Shown: positions 17,565-26,726, numbered from the stretch's first letter. The stretch: DNA of 64,000 nt from an uncultured Lachnospiraceae bacterium (GCA_900315735.1 ONAD01000006.1:1-64000), one strand, 5' to 3'. Notes: generated from the letters alone by a model not told the origin. Program-made: numbers and translations.

Positions 17565-19658
17565 ATGGAAGTATTTACAACGGACAGAATCAGAAACGTC
17601 GTGCTTTTAGGACATGGTGGAGCGGGAAAAACCAGTCTGGTGGAAGCAATGGCATATTTATCCGGCATGACAACCCGTATGGGAAAGATTTCAGACGGAA
17701 ATACTATCAGTGATTTTGATAAAGAAGAAATCAAAAGACAGTTTTCCATCCATACTTCGGTTGTTCCGATTATCTGGGATAATACGAAGATTAATTTCTT
17801 AGATACTCCGGGATATTTCGACTTTGTCGGTGAAGTGGAAGAAGCAGTCAGCGCCGCAGATGCAGCAATTATTGTAGTATCCGGCAAGAACGGAATTGAA
17901 GTCGGTACGAAGAAAGCCTGGGACATCTGCGAGAAATACAATCTTCCGAGAATGATATTTGTTACAGAGATGGATATTGATAATGCAAGCTTCCGTCAGG
18001 TAGTAGAAGATTTACAGCAGTTATATGGCAAACGGATTGCACCATTCCATCTGCCGATTCGTGAAAATGAAAAATTTGTCGGTTATATCAATGTGGTTCG
18101 TAAGAGTGCCCAGAGATGGAATGATAAGGGCGAAGTCGTAGAATGTGAGATTCCGGAATACAGCCAGAACAACCTTGGAATCTGTACGGATGCCCTGATG
18201 GAAGCGGTAGCAGAAACCAGTGAAGAATTTATGGAGCGGTATTTTAATGGTGATGAATTCTCAGAAAACGAAATCCGTCAGGCACTTCGTGTCAATGTGG
18301 CGGATGCCAGCATGGTTCCGGTTTCCATGGGGTCCAGCATTCTTGCACAGGGTATGTATACATTGTTAGATGACATTGTAAAATACTTCCCTAGCCCGGA
18401 TAAACGTTCCTGCACCGGAATTAATGCCAAGAGCAATGAAGTATATTCCGCAGATTATGATTTTTCCAAACCAAAATCAGCATATATTTTCAAAACAATT
18501 GTAGATCCGTTTATCGGAAAGTATTCTCTGATCAAAGTAAATTCCGGTGTGTTAAAAACCGATGATTTACTCTTTAATCACCACCGGGATACGGAAGGCA
18601 AGATTGGAAAACTCTATGTAATGTGCGGAAGCAAACCACAGGAAGTACCGGAGCTTCATGCCGGAGATATCGGAGCATTAGCAAAGCTTTCCGGAGCTAT
18701 GACAACCGATTCCCTTTCCACAAGAGCCAATCCGATACTTTTTATCCGAACAAGCATTTCCGAGCCGTATACCGGCATGCGGTATAAAGCAAAGAATAAG
18801 GGGGATGAAGATAAAATTTCCCAGGCACTGCAGAAAATCATGCAGGAAGACTTAACCATTAAGACAGTGAATGACAGTGCCAACCATCAGACGCTTATTT
18901 ATGGTATCGGAGAACAGCAGCTGGAGGTCCTGGTAGAAACCTTAAAGAATAAGTATAAAGTTGAGATTGAACTGAGCCGTCCGAAGGTTGCATTCCGTGA
19001 AACCATCCGCGGAACATCCGATGTGGAATATAAATATAAGAAACAGTCCGGCGGACATGGACAGTATGGACATGTAAAAATGCGTTTTTCACCATCCGGC
19101 AATCTTGAGGAAGCTTATGAATTTTCACAGGAAGTAGTCGGCGGAGCTGTTCCGAAGAATTTCTTCCCGGCAGTAGAAAAAGGACTTCAGGAAGGTGTAC
19201 AGAAAGGACCATTGGCAGCATATCCTGTACTTGGTATTAAGGCAGTGCTTTATGACGGTTCTTATCATGCAGTAGATTCTTCGGAAATGGCATTTAAGGT
19301 TGCTGCAAGAGAAGCCTTAAAGAAAGGAATCTTAGAAGCAAAGCCAGTGCTTTTAGAGCCGATTGCCAGCCTTAAGATTACATTACCGGATGCTTATACC
19401 GGAGACGTAATGGGAGACCTGAATAAAAAGCGCGCAAGAGTCCTTGGCATGACACCGGATAACAAAGGAAATACCGAGATTTTGGCGGATATCCCTTATA
19501 TCGAATTATATGGCTATGGCACAAGACTTCGTTCCATGACCCAGGGAAGCGGAGATTTCTCCTACCAGTTTGCAAGATACGAACAGGCACCGGAGGAAGT
19601 AGCGAAGGTACAAATGGAAGAGCGGGCATCCAAGCTTGCTTCGGAAGATGATAAATAA
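17565..19658 (+). CDS. Elongation factor G-like translational GTPase (second EF-G type)
   Basis: A 697-residue protein with the EF-G domain order: GTPase (about 1-270), beta-barrel domain II, domain III, domain IV (about 470-600) and domain V. The P loop is GHGGAGKTS (16-24) and DTPG is at 80-83. The base-recognition motif, normally NKMD, reads TEMD at 134-137. It is divergent from aroF and not beside the rpsL-rpsG-tuf cluster where the main fusA lies, and its G domain resembles the EF-G paralog group rather than the canonical factor. The role of these paralogs is not settled. AGGAGGAAAGG precedes the start. Confidence 0.85.
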   Translation: MEVFTTDRIRNVVLLGHGGAGKTSLVEAMAYLSGMTTRMGKISDGNTISDFDKEEIKRQFSIHTSVVPIIWDNTKINFLDTPGYFDFVGEVEEAVSAADAAIIVVSGKNGIEVGTKKAWDICEKYNLPRMIFVTEMDIDNASFRQVVEDLQQLYGKRIAPFHLPIRENEKFVGYINVVRKSAQRWNDKGEVVECEIPEYSQNNLGICTDALMEAVAETSEEFMERYFNGDEFSENEIRQALRVNVADASMVPVSMGSSILAQGMYTLLDDIVKYFPSPDKRSCTGINAKSNEVYSADYDFSKPKSAYIFKTIVDPFIGKYSLIKVNSGVLKTDDLLFNHHRDTEGKIGKLYVMCGSKPQEVPELHAGDIGALAKLSGAMTTDSLSTRANPILFIRTSISEPYTGMRYKAKNKGDEDKISQALQKIMQEDLTIKTVNDSANHQTLIYGIGEQQLEVLVETLKNKYKVEIELSRPKVAFRETIRGTSDVEYKYKKQSGGHGQYGHVKMRFSPSGNLEEAYEFSQEVVGGAVPKNFFPAVEKGLQEGVQKGPLAAYPVLGIKAVLYDGSYHAVDSSEMAFKVAAREALKKGILEAKPVLLEPIASLKITLPDAYTGDVMGDLNKKRARVLGMTPDNKGNTEILADIPYIELYGYGTRLRSMTQGSGDFSYQFARYEQAPEEVAKVQMEERASKLASEDDK

Positions 19659-19717
19659 AATAATGAGAAAAAATATCTGTTAAAACAAACAGATAACGAA
19701 AGAGAGGTGATGGTGAC

Positions 19718-21019
19718 ATGGGAAAGAAAAGAACATTTTTTGCAATTGTTTTGATTATTGCGTTGTTTTTCGATAATTCGCAGTTCTCAGAAGCAAAAGC
19801 ACTTCGTTCTCTGCCAATCACCACCTCTCTTTATTACAGCATGGAACCGGAAGATGCCAATGTATTAAAAGAAGATTATGACATCACCTATTACTTAAAT
19901 GGTGGAATTCCTTCTTCTGATTTAACTTACAATTATATTATAGAAGAGCTTCCGCTGACTCTTGATATACCGGAAAAGCCTGGATATAATTTCGCCGGCT
20001 GGTATACCGAGAGCAGTTACCAGAATAAGATTACGGAGATAAACATTGATAATTTCGGTGATTTGTCCTTGTATGCAAAATGGACCAAGAAGATTGATTC
20101 TGCTTACAGTGTGGAAATGTATCCTTATTCCACAGCATCACAGGTAAGCGGTAACGACAGGATGTTAAAGGATTGCGGATTCAGCTTTGCCTATGATGTA
20201 AATATTCCGGGAATGCCATCCACCAGAGAACAGGATTATGCACAGAATATGACTTCCACGGACAACCAGTGTCCGCAGGGCATCTGTATTACGGAAGATT
20301 ATTATATGATTACAGCATATAATACGGATGATTCGGAAAGCCTTGGAGCCCTTTATATCTTTGACAAAGAGACCGGAGAATATATGGTTACTCTTGGCAT
20401 GAAAAAGAACAGCCATCTTGGAGGACTTACCTACGATGGAAGAAATGTCTGGATCTGCCATTCGGACACGAGGTCTTTGGAGCGGCTTAGTTACAGTTAT
20501 ATAAAAAAGATTGCAGAGTCCAAACCGAAGATTTTTGTGGATGCCACCGGAATGTTTGAAGAATACCGTGTAGCGAATATGCCATCCTGCATTACCTGGC
20601 ATGATGGAATTCTCTGGGTAGCAACACACAATGCCTTATTCAAATCCATTATGATTTCTTATAAATATCAGGATGGAGAACTGATGGAACAGCAGCGCTA
20701 CCAGATACCGGAAAAGGTGCAGGGAATTGCTTTTGATGAACAGGACAGAGTGTATTTAAGCACATCCTATGGAAGAAGCAATTCATCCTATTTAAAGATT
20801 TACCGGAATGTAGATGCAATGGATACAAAGCCGCGGACACCGGAACTTAAGGTAGAAATGCCACCATGTTCCGAAGAAATTAATTATGCAGACGGCAATA
20901 TCTATGTGCTGTTTGAATCGGCAAGCTCGAAATATTTTGAAGGCACAGACGGAAAAGGGAAGAGCATTTGTCCGATAGACCGGATTCTTACAATTGATAC
21001 AAATACCATTTTTCCTTGA
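19718..21019 (+). CDS. Secreted protein with one InlB-type repeat and a predicted beta-propeller-like region
   Basis: A 433-residue protein with a signal peptide (basic MGKKR start, hydrophobic core about 7-18). Residues about 49-113 form a Listeria-Bacteroides (InlB B, Flg_new) repeat, recognisable by YYLNGG...KPGYNFAGWYTE...LYAKWT. The rest (about 160-433) has spaced motifs such as GGLTYDGRNVWICHSD, CITWHDGILWVATH and GIAFDEQDRVYLSTS, a pattern like beta-propeller blades. No sortase motif or membrane anchor is visible at the C terminus, so it may be released or held by the repeat. Ligand and role unknown. GAGAGGTGATGG precedes the start. Confidence 0.75.
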   Translation: MGKKRTFFAIVLIIALFFDNSQFSEAKALRSLPITTSLYYSMEPEDANVLKEDYDITYYLNGGIPSSDLTYNYIIEELPLTLDIPEKPGYNFAGWYTESSYQNKITEINIDNFGDLSLYAKWTKKIDSAYSVEMYPYSTASQVSGNDRMLKDCGFSFAYDVNIPGMPSTREQDYAQNMTSTDNQCPQGICITEDYYMITAYNTDDSESLGALYIFDKETGEYMVTLGMKKNSHLGGLTYDGRNVWICHSDTRSLERLSYSYIKKIAESKPKIFVDATGMFEEYRVANMPSCITWHDGILWVATHNALFKSIMISYKYQDGELMEQQRYQIPEKVQGIAFDEQDRVYLSTSYGRSNSSYLKIYRNVDAMDTKPRTPELKVEMPPCSEEINYADGNIYVLFESASSKYFEGTDGKGKSICPIDRILTIDTNTIFP

Positions 21020-21043
21020 CAAATTGAGGGCATGTGATAGAAT
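21016..21043 (+). promoter_or_regulatory. Predicted leuS promoter
   Basis: TTGACA (21016-21021), 16-base spacer, TAGAAT (21038-21043). The -35 overlaps the stop codon of the InlB-repeat gene and the -10 lies inside a long inverted repeat. Confidence 0.6.
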
Positions 21044-21087
21044 TTTATGAGTATAAGTCTCTAAAAAGGCATTCTATCAGCATGTCC
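21028..21087. repeat. Inverted repeat spanning the leuS -10 element
   Basis: GGGCATGTGATAGAAT (21028-21043) is complementary to ATTCTATCAGCATGTCC (21071-21087) apart from one G-U pair and one bulged C. It could be a terminator for the upstream gene (only a weak TTATTTT tail follows) or a hairpin or operator acting on the leuS leader. Confidence 0.65.
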
Positions 21088-21130
21088 TTATTTTATGGAC
21101 GGAAGCTGTTTAAATTAGGAGGAATTGAAG

Positions 21131-23551
21131 ATGTCACAAACAACAGTACCGTATAATCACAGAGCGGTAGAGCAGAAATGGCGTAAAGTCTGGGAAGATA
21201 AGCCAATTAACGTAAATAATGGCAAGAAGCCGAAATACTATTGTCTGGATATGTTTCCATACCCATCCGGAAACGGACTCCATGTAGGTCACTGGAGAGG
21301 CTATGTAATATCTGATGTATGGAGCCGCTATAAGCTTATGCATGGATATTATGTCATTCACCCGATGGGATGGGATGCATTTGGTCTTCCGGCAGAGAAC
21401 TACGCAATTAAGATGGGTGTTCATCCGGAAAAATCTACCGCTGAAAATATCAGGAATATCAAGCGTCAGATTCAGGAAATTGCTGCAATCTATGACTGGG
21501 ATATGGAAGTAAATACCACCGATCCTGAATTCTACAAATGGACACAGTGGATTTTTGTAAAAATGTTTAAAGCTGGACTTGCTTATGAGAAAGAGATGCC
21601 AATTAACTGGTGTCCATCCTGTAAGACTGGTCTTGCCAATGAAGAAGTTGTAAATGGTAAATGTGAGCGTTGTGGTGCTGATGTTACCAAGAAGAACTTA
21701 AAGCAGTGGATGCTTAAGATTACCAAATATGCTGACCGTCTTCTTGCAGACCTTGATAAGCTTGACTGGCCGGAAAAGGTTAAGAAAATGCAGACTGACT
21801 GGATTGGTAAGAGTAATGGAGCAGAAGTCAACTTTAAGGTGGATGGAAGCGATAAAGAGATTACTGTTTATACCACAAGACCGGATACTCTTCACGGAGC
21901 AACCTTCATGGTACTTGCACCGGAGCATGCTTTGGCAAAAGAGCTTGCAACTGATGAGACAAGAACTGCAGTAGAGGATTATATCTATCAGTCATCCCTG
22001 AAATCTTCTGTAGATCGTTTGCAGGATAAAGAAAAGACGGGTGTATTTACCGGTTCTTATGCAATCAATCCGCTGAATGGTGCAAAGGTTCCAATCTGGC
22101 TTTCTGATTATGTATTAGCTGATTATGGTACCGGAGCAATTATGTGTGTTCCTGCACATGATGACCGTGACTTTGAATTTGCAAAGAAATTCAATATTCC
22201 AATCATCCAGGTTATTGCCAAAGATGGTAAGGAAATTGAAAATATGGCCGAAGCTTATACCGAAGCAAAAGGTATTATGATTAATTCTGGTGACTGGAAT
22301 GGAATGGAGTCATCTGTTCTTAAGAAAGAAGCTCCGGAAATGATTGAAAAGATGGGCTTTGGTAAGAAGACAACCAACTATAAATTGAGAGACTGGGTAT
22401 TCTCCCGCCAGCGTTACTGGGGCGAGCCAATCCCAATCGTACACTGCCCGGATTGTGGAGCAGTTCCGGTTCCGGAAGAAGAGCTTCCATTACTGTTACC
22501 TGAGGTTGAATCCTATCAGCCGACAGGTACCGGAGAGTCACCATTAGCAGATATTCCTGAATGGGTAAATACCACATGTCCTTGCTGTGGTAAGCCTGCA
22601 AAACGTGAAACCAACACCATGCCTCAGTGGGCAGGTTCATCCTGGTATTTCTTACGTTATGTAGATAACAAGAATAAAGATGAATTAGTAAGCCGCGAGA
22701 AAGCAGATAAATACCTTCCGGTTGATATGTATATCGGTGGTGTAGAGCATGCAGTACTGCATCTTCTGTATTCCCGTTTCTATACCAAATTCTTATATGA
22801 TATCGGAGTAATTGACTTTGATGAGCCATTCACCAAGCTGTTTAATCAGGGTATGATTACCGGTAAGAATGGTATCAAGATGAGTAAATCCAAAGGAAAT
22901 GTCGTTTCACCGGATGATCTGGTTCGTGACTACGGCTGTGACTCCTTAAGATTATATGAGCTGTTTGTTGGACCACCAGAATTAGATTCTGAGTGGGATG
23001 ACCGTGGAATCGATGGCGTATACCGTTTCATCACCAGATTCTGGAATCTTGTAATGAGCCAGAAGGATGCAGATGTTGCTGAGACCAAAGAACTGGTTAA
23101 GATTCGTCATAAACTGGTATATGATATTACCCAGAGACTGGAAAGCTTCAGCTTAAATACTGTAATTTCCGGATTCATGGAATACAATAACAAACTGATT
23201 GACCTTTCCAAGAAGGGTGGCGTAGATAAGAAGACTCTTGAGACTTACGTTCTTCTTCTTGCTCCGTTTGCACCACATATTGCAGAAGAACTGTGGAGCG
23301 AGCTTGGTCATGACACATCTGTATTTGCAGAGAAATGGCCGGAGTATGATAAAGAAGCTATGGAAGATGATGAAGTTGAAATTGCAGTACAGATTAACGG
23401 CAAGACCAAAAGCGTTGTCAGCATTGCAAAAGATGCTTCCAAAGAGGATGCGCTTGCTACAGGAAAAGCTGCAATTGCAGATAAGCTTACCGGCAATGTA
23501 ATCAAAGAGATTTATGTTCCGGGCAAAATCATTAATATTGTAATGAAATAA
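21131..23551 (+). CDS. leuS: Leucyl-tRNA synthetase
   Basis: An 806-residue class I synthetase charging tRNA-Leu. It has the HIGH-type motif (PYPSGNGLHVGHWRGY), a zinc-type insert (CPSCKTGLANEEV...CERCG), the CP1 editing domain (TTRPDTLHGATFMVLAPEH, DYGTGAIMCVPAHDDRD) and the KMSKS loop (GIKMSKSKGNVVSPDD). The ATG at 21131 follows AGGAGG at normal spacing. It has its own promoter and no T-box that I can see, unlike pheST. Confidence 0.97.
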   Translation: MSQTTVPYNHRAVEQKWRKVWEDKPINVNNGKKPKYYCLDMFPYPSGNGLHVGHWRGYVISDVWSRYKLMHGYYVIHPMGWDAFGLPAENYAIKMGVHPEKSTAENIRNIKRQIQEIAAIYDWDMEVNTTDPEFYKWTQWIFVKMFKAGLAYEKEMPINWCPSCKTGLANEEVVNGKCERCGADVTKKNLKQWMLKITKYADRLLADLDKLDWPEKVKKMQTDWIGKSNGAEVNFKVDGSDKEITVYTTRPDTLHGATFMVLAPEHALAKELATDETRTAVEDYIYQSSLKSSVDRLQDKEKTGVFTGSYAINPLNGAKVPIWLSDYVLADYGTGAIMCVPAHDDRDFEFAKKFNIPIIQVIAKDGKEIENMAEAYTEAKGIMINSGDWNGMESSVLKKEAPEMIEKMGFGKKTTNYKLRDWVFSRQRYWGEPIPIVHCPDCGAVPVPEEELPLLLPEVESYQPTGTGESPLADIPEWVNTTCPCCGKPAKRETNTMPQWAGSSWYFLRYVDNKNKDELVSREKADKYLPVDMYIGGVEHAVLHLLYSRFYTKFLYDIGVIDFDEPFTKLFNQGMITGKNGIKMSKSKGNVVSPDDLVRDYGCDSLRLYELFVGPPELDSEWDDRGIDGVYRFITRFWNLVMSQKDADVAETKELVKIRHKLVYDITQRLESFSLNTVISGFMEYNNKLIDLSKKGGVDKKTLETYVLLLAPFAPHIAEELWSELGHDTSVFAEKWPEYDKEAMEDDEVEIAVQINGKTKSVVSIAKDASKEDALATGKAAIADKLTGNVIKEIYVPGKIINIVMK

Positions 23552-23580
23552 GCAACGATAAAATCAAAACAGATATTTCA

Positions 23581-23614
23581 AAAACGAGGATATGCAAAAT
23601 GCATATCCTCGTTT
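23581..23614. terminator. Terminator between leuS and the convergent small genes
   Basis: AAACGAGGATATGC (23582-23595) pairs perfectly with GCATATCCTCGTTT (23601-23614), loop AAAAT. The T-run is on the minus strand (TTTTT after the stem), so it best fits the end of the 23628-24312 transcript, but the hairpin also follows leuS directly. Confidence 0.75.
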
Positions 23615-23627
23615 GCGTTATAAGCGC

Positions 23628-23918
23628 CTATTTTTTCCTTTTCTGTAACATCTGCATCATCTGCAGCATTTTATCGGTTTTTGCCCGTTCTGCTTCGGAC
23701 ATATTCTGTTTTAGCAATTCGATTAACAGAGTCGTTTCGGTATTCGAAAATGTCATGCCGTTCTGCTTGGCATTGTTGGCAGCATTCATGACGGTAGAAG
23801 CCATGGATTTAGCATCCTTTGCATCGGTGTTATTGGATGCAAAGTCCATAAGAAACTGTAACTTTTCCGGTGAAATATCGTTTAAGGCAGGATTGCCTTT
23901 CAAAAAGTCTAAATTCAT
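23628..23918 (-). CDS. Small helical cytoplasmic protein, unknown
   Basis: A 96-residue protein with no signal or membrane segment, predicted to be almost all alpha-helix and rich in Asn, Met and Lys (two Met-Gln-Met-Leu type runs near the C terminus). I do not recognise it beyond a memory of similar small proteins in Lachnospiraceae. GGAGGATT precedes the start. It follows the 109-residue gene by 64 bases; the two share composition and size and probably one transcript. Confidence 0.6.
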   Translation of the reverse strand: MNLDFLKGNPALNDISPEKLQFLMDFASNNTDAKDAKSMASTVMNAANNAKQNGMTFSNTETTLLIELLKQNMSEAERAKTDKMLQMMQMLQKRKK

Positions 23919-23982
23919 AAAATCCTCCGTTCTTAAAAATTTGGCTGGGAACCATAAAATAACAAATTATAAAGTGGTGAAC

Positions 23983-24312
23983 TCAGGAAAACAAGGTATC
24001 ATAAGCGGACAGCACCTGATACATATTTAAAAAGTTATCAATATTTTCTTTTTCACTGGGTGTACATTGCTCGCTGATGTCGGTAAGCATCTGAAACATC
24101 CGCTCCTGTGGAGACTGGTTGTTGACTTCCTGAATCGTAAGGGCGTCATTGGAAAAAAGCTGGGCTGTTTTTTGAAGTTCCATATATTTGATGAGAAGCG
24201 CAAAGGGACGCTGCTGACCGGCGGAAAGATATGGAATCATGGTTTTCATAATCTGTAACTGGTGACTCTGCAACTGTGAGTCGAAGAAGGTTGGTTTATA
24301 ATCAGAATCCAT
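23983..24312 (-). CDS. Small helical cytoplasmic protein, unknown
   Basis: A 109-residue soluble protein, Gln-, Ser- and Met-rich, predicted helical (for example LQSHQLQIMKTMIPYLSAGQ and ERMFQMLTDISEQ). Function unknown. AAGGATT lies upstream of the start. Its central pattern (a conserved-looking K-x-M-E-L-Q/K-x-Q region followed by a C-terminal helix) is reminiscent of the protein encoded at 23628-23918, so the pair may be distant relatives or partners; that is inference. Confidence 0.6.
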   Translation of the reverse strand: MDSDYKPTFFDSQLQSHQLQIMKTMIPYLSAGQQRPFALLIKYMELQKTAQLFSNDALTIQEVNNQSPQERMFQMLTDISEQCTPSEKENIDNFLNMYQVLSAYDTLFS

Positions 24313-24423
24313 AAATAATCCTTTTTCTTTTAAATTATGATAGAACAGCGGAAAATATAACTTTAGCGCATATAATAAAATGTAGAACCTTTTTATAGAA
24401 ACAGGAAAGGATTTGGCACCAGC

Positions 24424-24564
24424 ATGGGAAAATTAATCATTGATGGAAATGAAGTATATGAAATAGATGAAGAATGCATGAAGAAAAAGGAAGCGGAAAA
24501 GAAGAAGCGGATTGCACCGGCAAAAGGCAGCCAACGATATGGCATGAAAAAGGGACCTCGTTAA
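24424..24564 (+). CDS. 46-residue basic mini-protein, unknown
   Basis: An open frame of 46 codons starting MGKLIIDGNEVYEIDEEC and continuing into a lysine/glutamate helix (KKKEAEKKKR), then a glycine-containing basic tail ending YGMKKGPR. A TATAAT lies at 24371-24376 and AGGAAAGGA ends 12-13 bases before the ATG, longer than usual spacing. The stop codon falls in the loop of an intrinsic terminator, so coding end and terminator are fused, a common layout for real small genes. Function unknown; too short for an automated caller to find easily. Confidence 0.55.
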   Translation: MGKLIIDGNEVYEIDEECMKKKEAEKKKRIAPAKGSQRYGMKKGPR

Positions 24565-24578
24565 GAGGTCCCCCTTTT
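24547..24578. terminator. Bidirectional intrinsic terminator
   Basis: GGGACCTC (24552-24559) pairs with GAGGTCCC (24565-24572), flanked by AAAAA and CCTTTT. It ends the 46-codon gene (+) and the cysteine-rich gene (-). Confidence 0.85.
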
Positions 24579-24587
24579 GCAGATAAA

Positions 24588-24815
24588 TTAGCATCCGCAA
24601 CCGTTGTTGTTAAATCCGAAGCTGTCACCACAGCCGCCGCAGAAGAGCAACAGTAAAATAATCCAGATACAGCTGTCGTTGCCGCATCCATTGCCACATC
24701 CACCGAATCCATTGTTGCCACAGCAGGAGAGTAACAGGATAATCCAGATTAAAGAACAGCAGTTATTTCCCTCGTTACATCCACATCCGCAGCCAGTAGC
24801 AGCTAAATCACTCAT
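24588..24815 (-). CDS. Cysteine- and glycine-rich mini-protein (chorion-class high-cysteine type)
   Basis: A 75-residue protein with 14 cysteines (positions 9, 11, 13, 19, 20, 31, 32, 40, 44, 49, 59, 62, 73, 75) and many Gly and Asn. Two hydrophobic segments, LIWIILLLS (22-30) and IWIILLLLF (50-58), are near-duplicates, each flanked by Cys-rich runs. Such proteins in gut Lachnospiraceae are often labelled chorion class high-cysteine HCB protein; the name reflects composition only. Possible roles are a metal-binding or disulfide-linked membrane or spore-coat component (speculative). GGAGGATT lies before the ATG at 24815. It is 65 bases downstream of rqcH. Confidence 0.7.
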   Translation of the reverse strand: MSDLAATGCGCGCNEGNNCCSLIWIILLLSCCGNNGFGGCGNGCGNDSCIWIILLLLFCGGCGDSFGFNNNGCGC

Positions 24816-24880
24816 TTTCAAATCCTCCAAAATTTATCTTACACTTCATAATATGGAGGAAGTAAAAATGTGTGACTAAA

Positions 24881-26632
24881 TTATTCGGAAATTTTTTCGA
24901 TACCGGAAATATCCGGATGAATGGTCAGGGAATAATTCGTATAGTAAATAACATAACCGGCAACGGCACCATTTGGCTTCTTTACATTTTTACGCTGCAA
25001 ATAGTCGATTTCAATTTTTTCATTATCACGGCCGGAAGAATAGTATCCTGCCAGTCTGCCGGCTTCCTCAAAGGTACGATCCGGCAGTTCCTTGCCTTCG
25101 GTTTTTACAATAACATGGGAACCCGGCATTCCTTTGGCGTGGAACCACCAGTCATTTCCGTTGGCAACTTTGAAAGTAAGTTCGTCATTCTGGAAATTAT
25201 TTTTGCCGACATAAATATCAAAACCGTCGCTGGAACGATAGTGGAATGGTTTGCTTTTCGATTTCTGTTTCTTCTTGCCATTGGTTTTCCTGCGGATATA
25301 GCCATAGGTTTCCAACTCGTCCCGGATCTGGGCAAGGTCATCTTCGGATTCTGCAATGGCAAGCGCAGCCTGAATGGTCTGTAAATGTGCCATTTCTGTC
25401 TTTGTTTCTTCGGTCTGGGTATTTAATGCTTCAAAGGTACGCTTTAATTTATTGTACCGGGCAAAATATTTTTTTGCATTGTCCAGCGGAGAAAGTGTTT
25501 CGTCCAGTGGAATCGTAAGCATTTCACCGGTATAGTAATTTGGTACCTCTACTGATTTGGCTCCTTCGGTAACCTGATAGCCATAGGTATTTAATAATTC
25601 GCCGTATACTTTATATTTATCACGTTTTTCCGTATCTTTTAACTGCTTTAACTGTAAATCCAGCTTTTTGCTGCTTCGCTCTAAGTGGGTGGATACAATT
25701 TTTCGCAAATCCACGGATTTCTGCCGCATACGGGTATAGAGACTGCGGCTGGCATAAAACTGCTCCAACACGGCGGAAATAGAATCCACCGGCTCAATGT
25801 GATAGCCTTCCGTATGTTCGTAGCGGGTTGGTAAGATGGCAGCATATTCTACCGGTTCTTCTCCCTTATATAAAATGCATGGCTTGAAATTTTTATTTTC
25901 CACATCCTCCATCAGCCAGTTGAAATTGTGATAAAGGTGCAGCAGTGCGTCTTCTTCTAAGGTATTAATCGGCGTATCTGCATCTAAAGAAGCACGATAA
26001 CAGATTTCTGTTGCGACCTGTCCGCTGATTCCGGTAAAAGCAGAAGTAAGTGCTTTGGCAAGTGGCAGTGGAAGAGAAGCTGCCTTTTCACAGAACTGTT
26101 CGAAAGAACAGTCAAGGGGATTCCGTTTGTCCTGAGTCTCAGGGATAAAATAGTCTCTTCCCGGCAGAACTTCCCGGACAGAGCTCATCTGGGATGGAAC
26201 ACGCTTGATACTGTCAATGATGCGTTCGTTTTCATCGCAGAAAATGATATTGCTGTATTTTCCCATTAATTCAATAATCAGATTTTTTTTCTTAAGGTCG
26301 CCCATTTCATCTAAATGTTCGACGGTAATCCGGATAATTCGTTCTAATCCCGGCTGGCTGATGTCAATAATCCGTCCATTGGCAATATGTTTTCGCAATA
26401 CCATGCAGAAATTCGGTGCAGTCATGGGACTGACTTTATTCTGAGCCGTAAGATAAATATAAGGCAGTGAAGCACTGGCACTTAAAGAAAGCCGGTACTG
26501 ACCGGATGATGCCTTTATGGTAAGCAGCAGCTCGTCCGCCTCCGGCTGGGCAATTTTGCTGATTCGTCCATTTAAAATTGTCTGATTTAATTCTGCAGTA
26601 AGTGCAGCTACGGTAATTCCGTCTAGTGCCAT
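24881..26632 (-). CDS. rqcH: Rqc2 homolog RqcH (NFACT protein, FbpA/fibronectin-binding-like)
   Basis: A 583-residue NFACT-family protein. RqcH binds obstructed 50S subunits carrying peptidyl-tRNA and adds C-terminal alanine tails in ribosome quality control. The NFACT-N start (MALDGITVAALTAEL), the coiled-coil middle (about 290-440) and the NFACT-R domain (GFDIYVGKNNFQNDELT...WWFHAKGMPGSHVIV) are all present, so it looks complete. Older annotation as a surface fibronectin-binding protein is unlikely, as there is no signal peptide. AGGAGGT precedes the start. It is divergent from yloC. Confidence 0.92.
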   Translation of the reverse strand: MALDGITVAALTAELNQTILNGRISKIAQPEADELLLTIKASSGQYRLSLSASASLPYIYLTAQNKVSPMTAPNFCMVLRKHIANGRIIDISQPGLERIIRITVEHLDEMGDLKKKNLIIELMGKYSNIIFCDENERIIDSIKRVPSQMSSVREVLPGRDYFIPETQDKRNPLDCSFEQFCEKAASLPLPLAKALTSAFTGISGQVATEICYRASLDADTPINTLEEDALLHLYHNFNWLMEDVENKNFKPCILYKGEEPVEYAAILPTRYEHTEGYHIEPVDSISAVLEQFYASRSLYTRMRQKSVDLRKIVSTHLERSSKKLDLQLKQLKDTEKRDKYKVYGELLNTYGYQVTEGAKSVEVPNYYTGEMLTIPLDETLSPLDNAKKYFARYNKLKRTFEALNTQTEETKTEMAHLQTIQAALAIAESEDDLAQIRDELETYGYIRRKTNGKKKQKSKSKPFHYRSSDGFDIYVGKNNFQNDELTFKVANGNDWWFHAKGMPGSHVIVKTEGKELPDRTFEEAGRLAGYYSSGRDNEKIEIDYLQRKNVKKPNGAVAGYVIYYTNYSLTIHPDISGIEKISE

Positions 26633-26678
26633 ATAATATGACCTCCTTTGGAAAGAATAGATTCTTTTACAGGATTTT

Positions 26679-26707
26679 ATTATAAAGAAATCTTTCTAAA
26701 ATTTCAA
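26679..26707 (-). promoter_or_regulatory. Predicted rqcH promoter
   Basis: On the minus strand TTGAAA (26702-26707), 17-base spacer, TATAAT (26679-26684). Confidence 0.65.
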
Positions 26708-26726
26708 TAAATACGGCATTTTGAAT

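Noticed and set aside
24881-26632. Surface fibronectin-binding adhesin
   Set aside because: Despite the historical family name, it has no signal peptide, and the full NFACT-N, coiled-coil and NFACT-R order fits RqcH of ribosome quality control.
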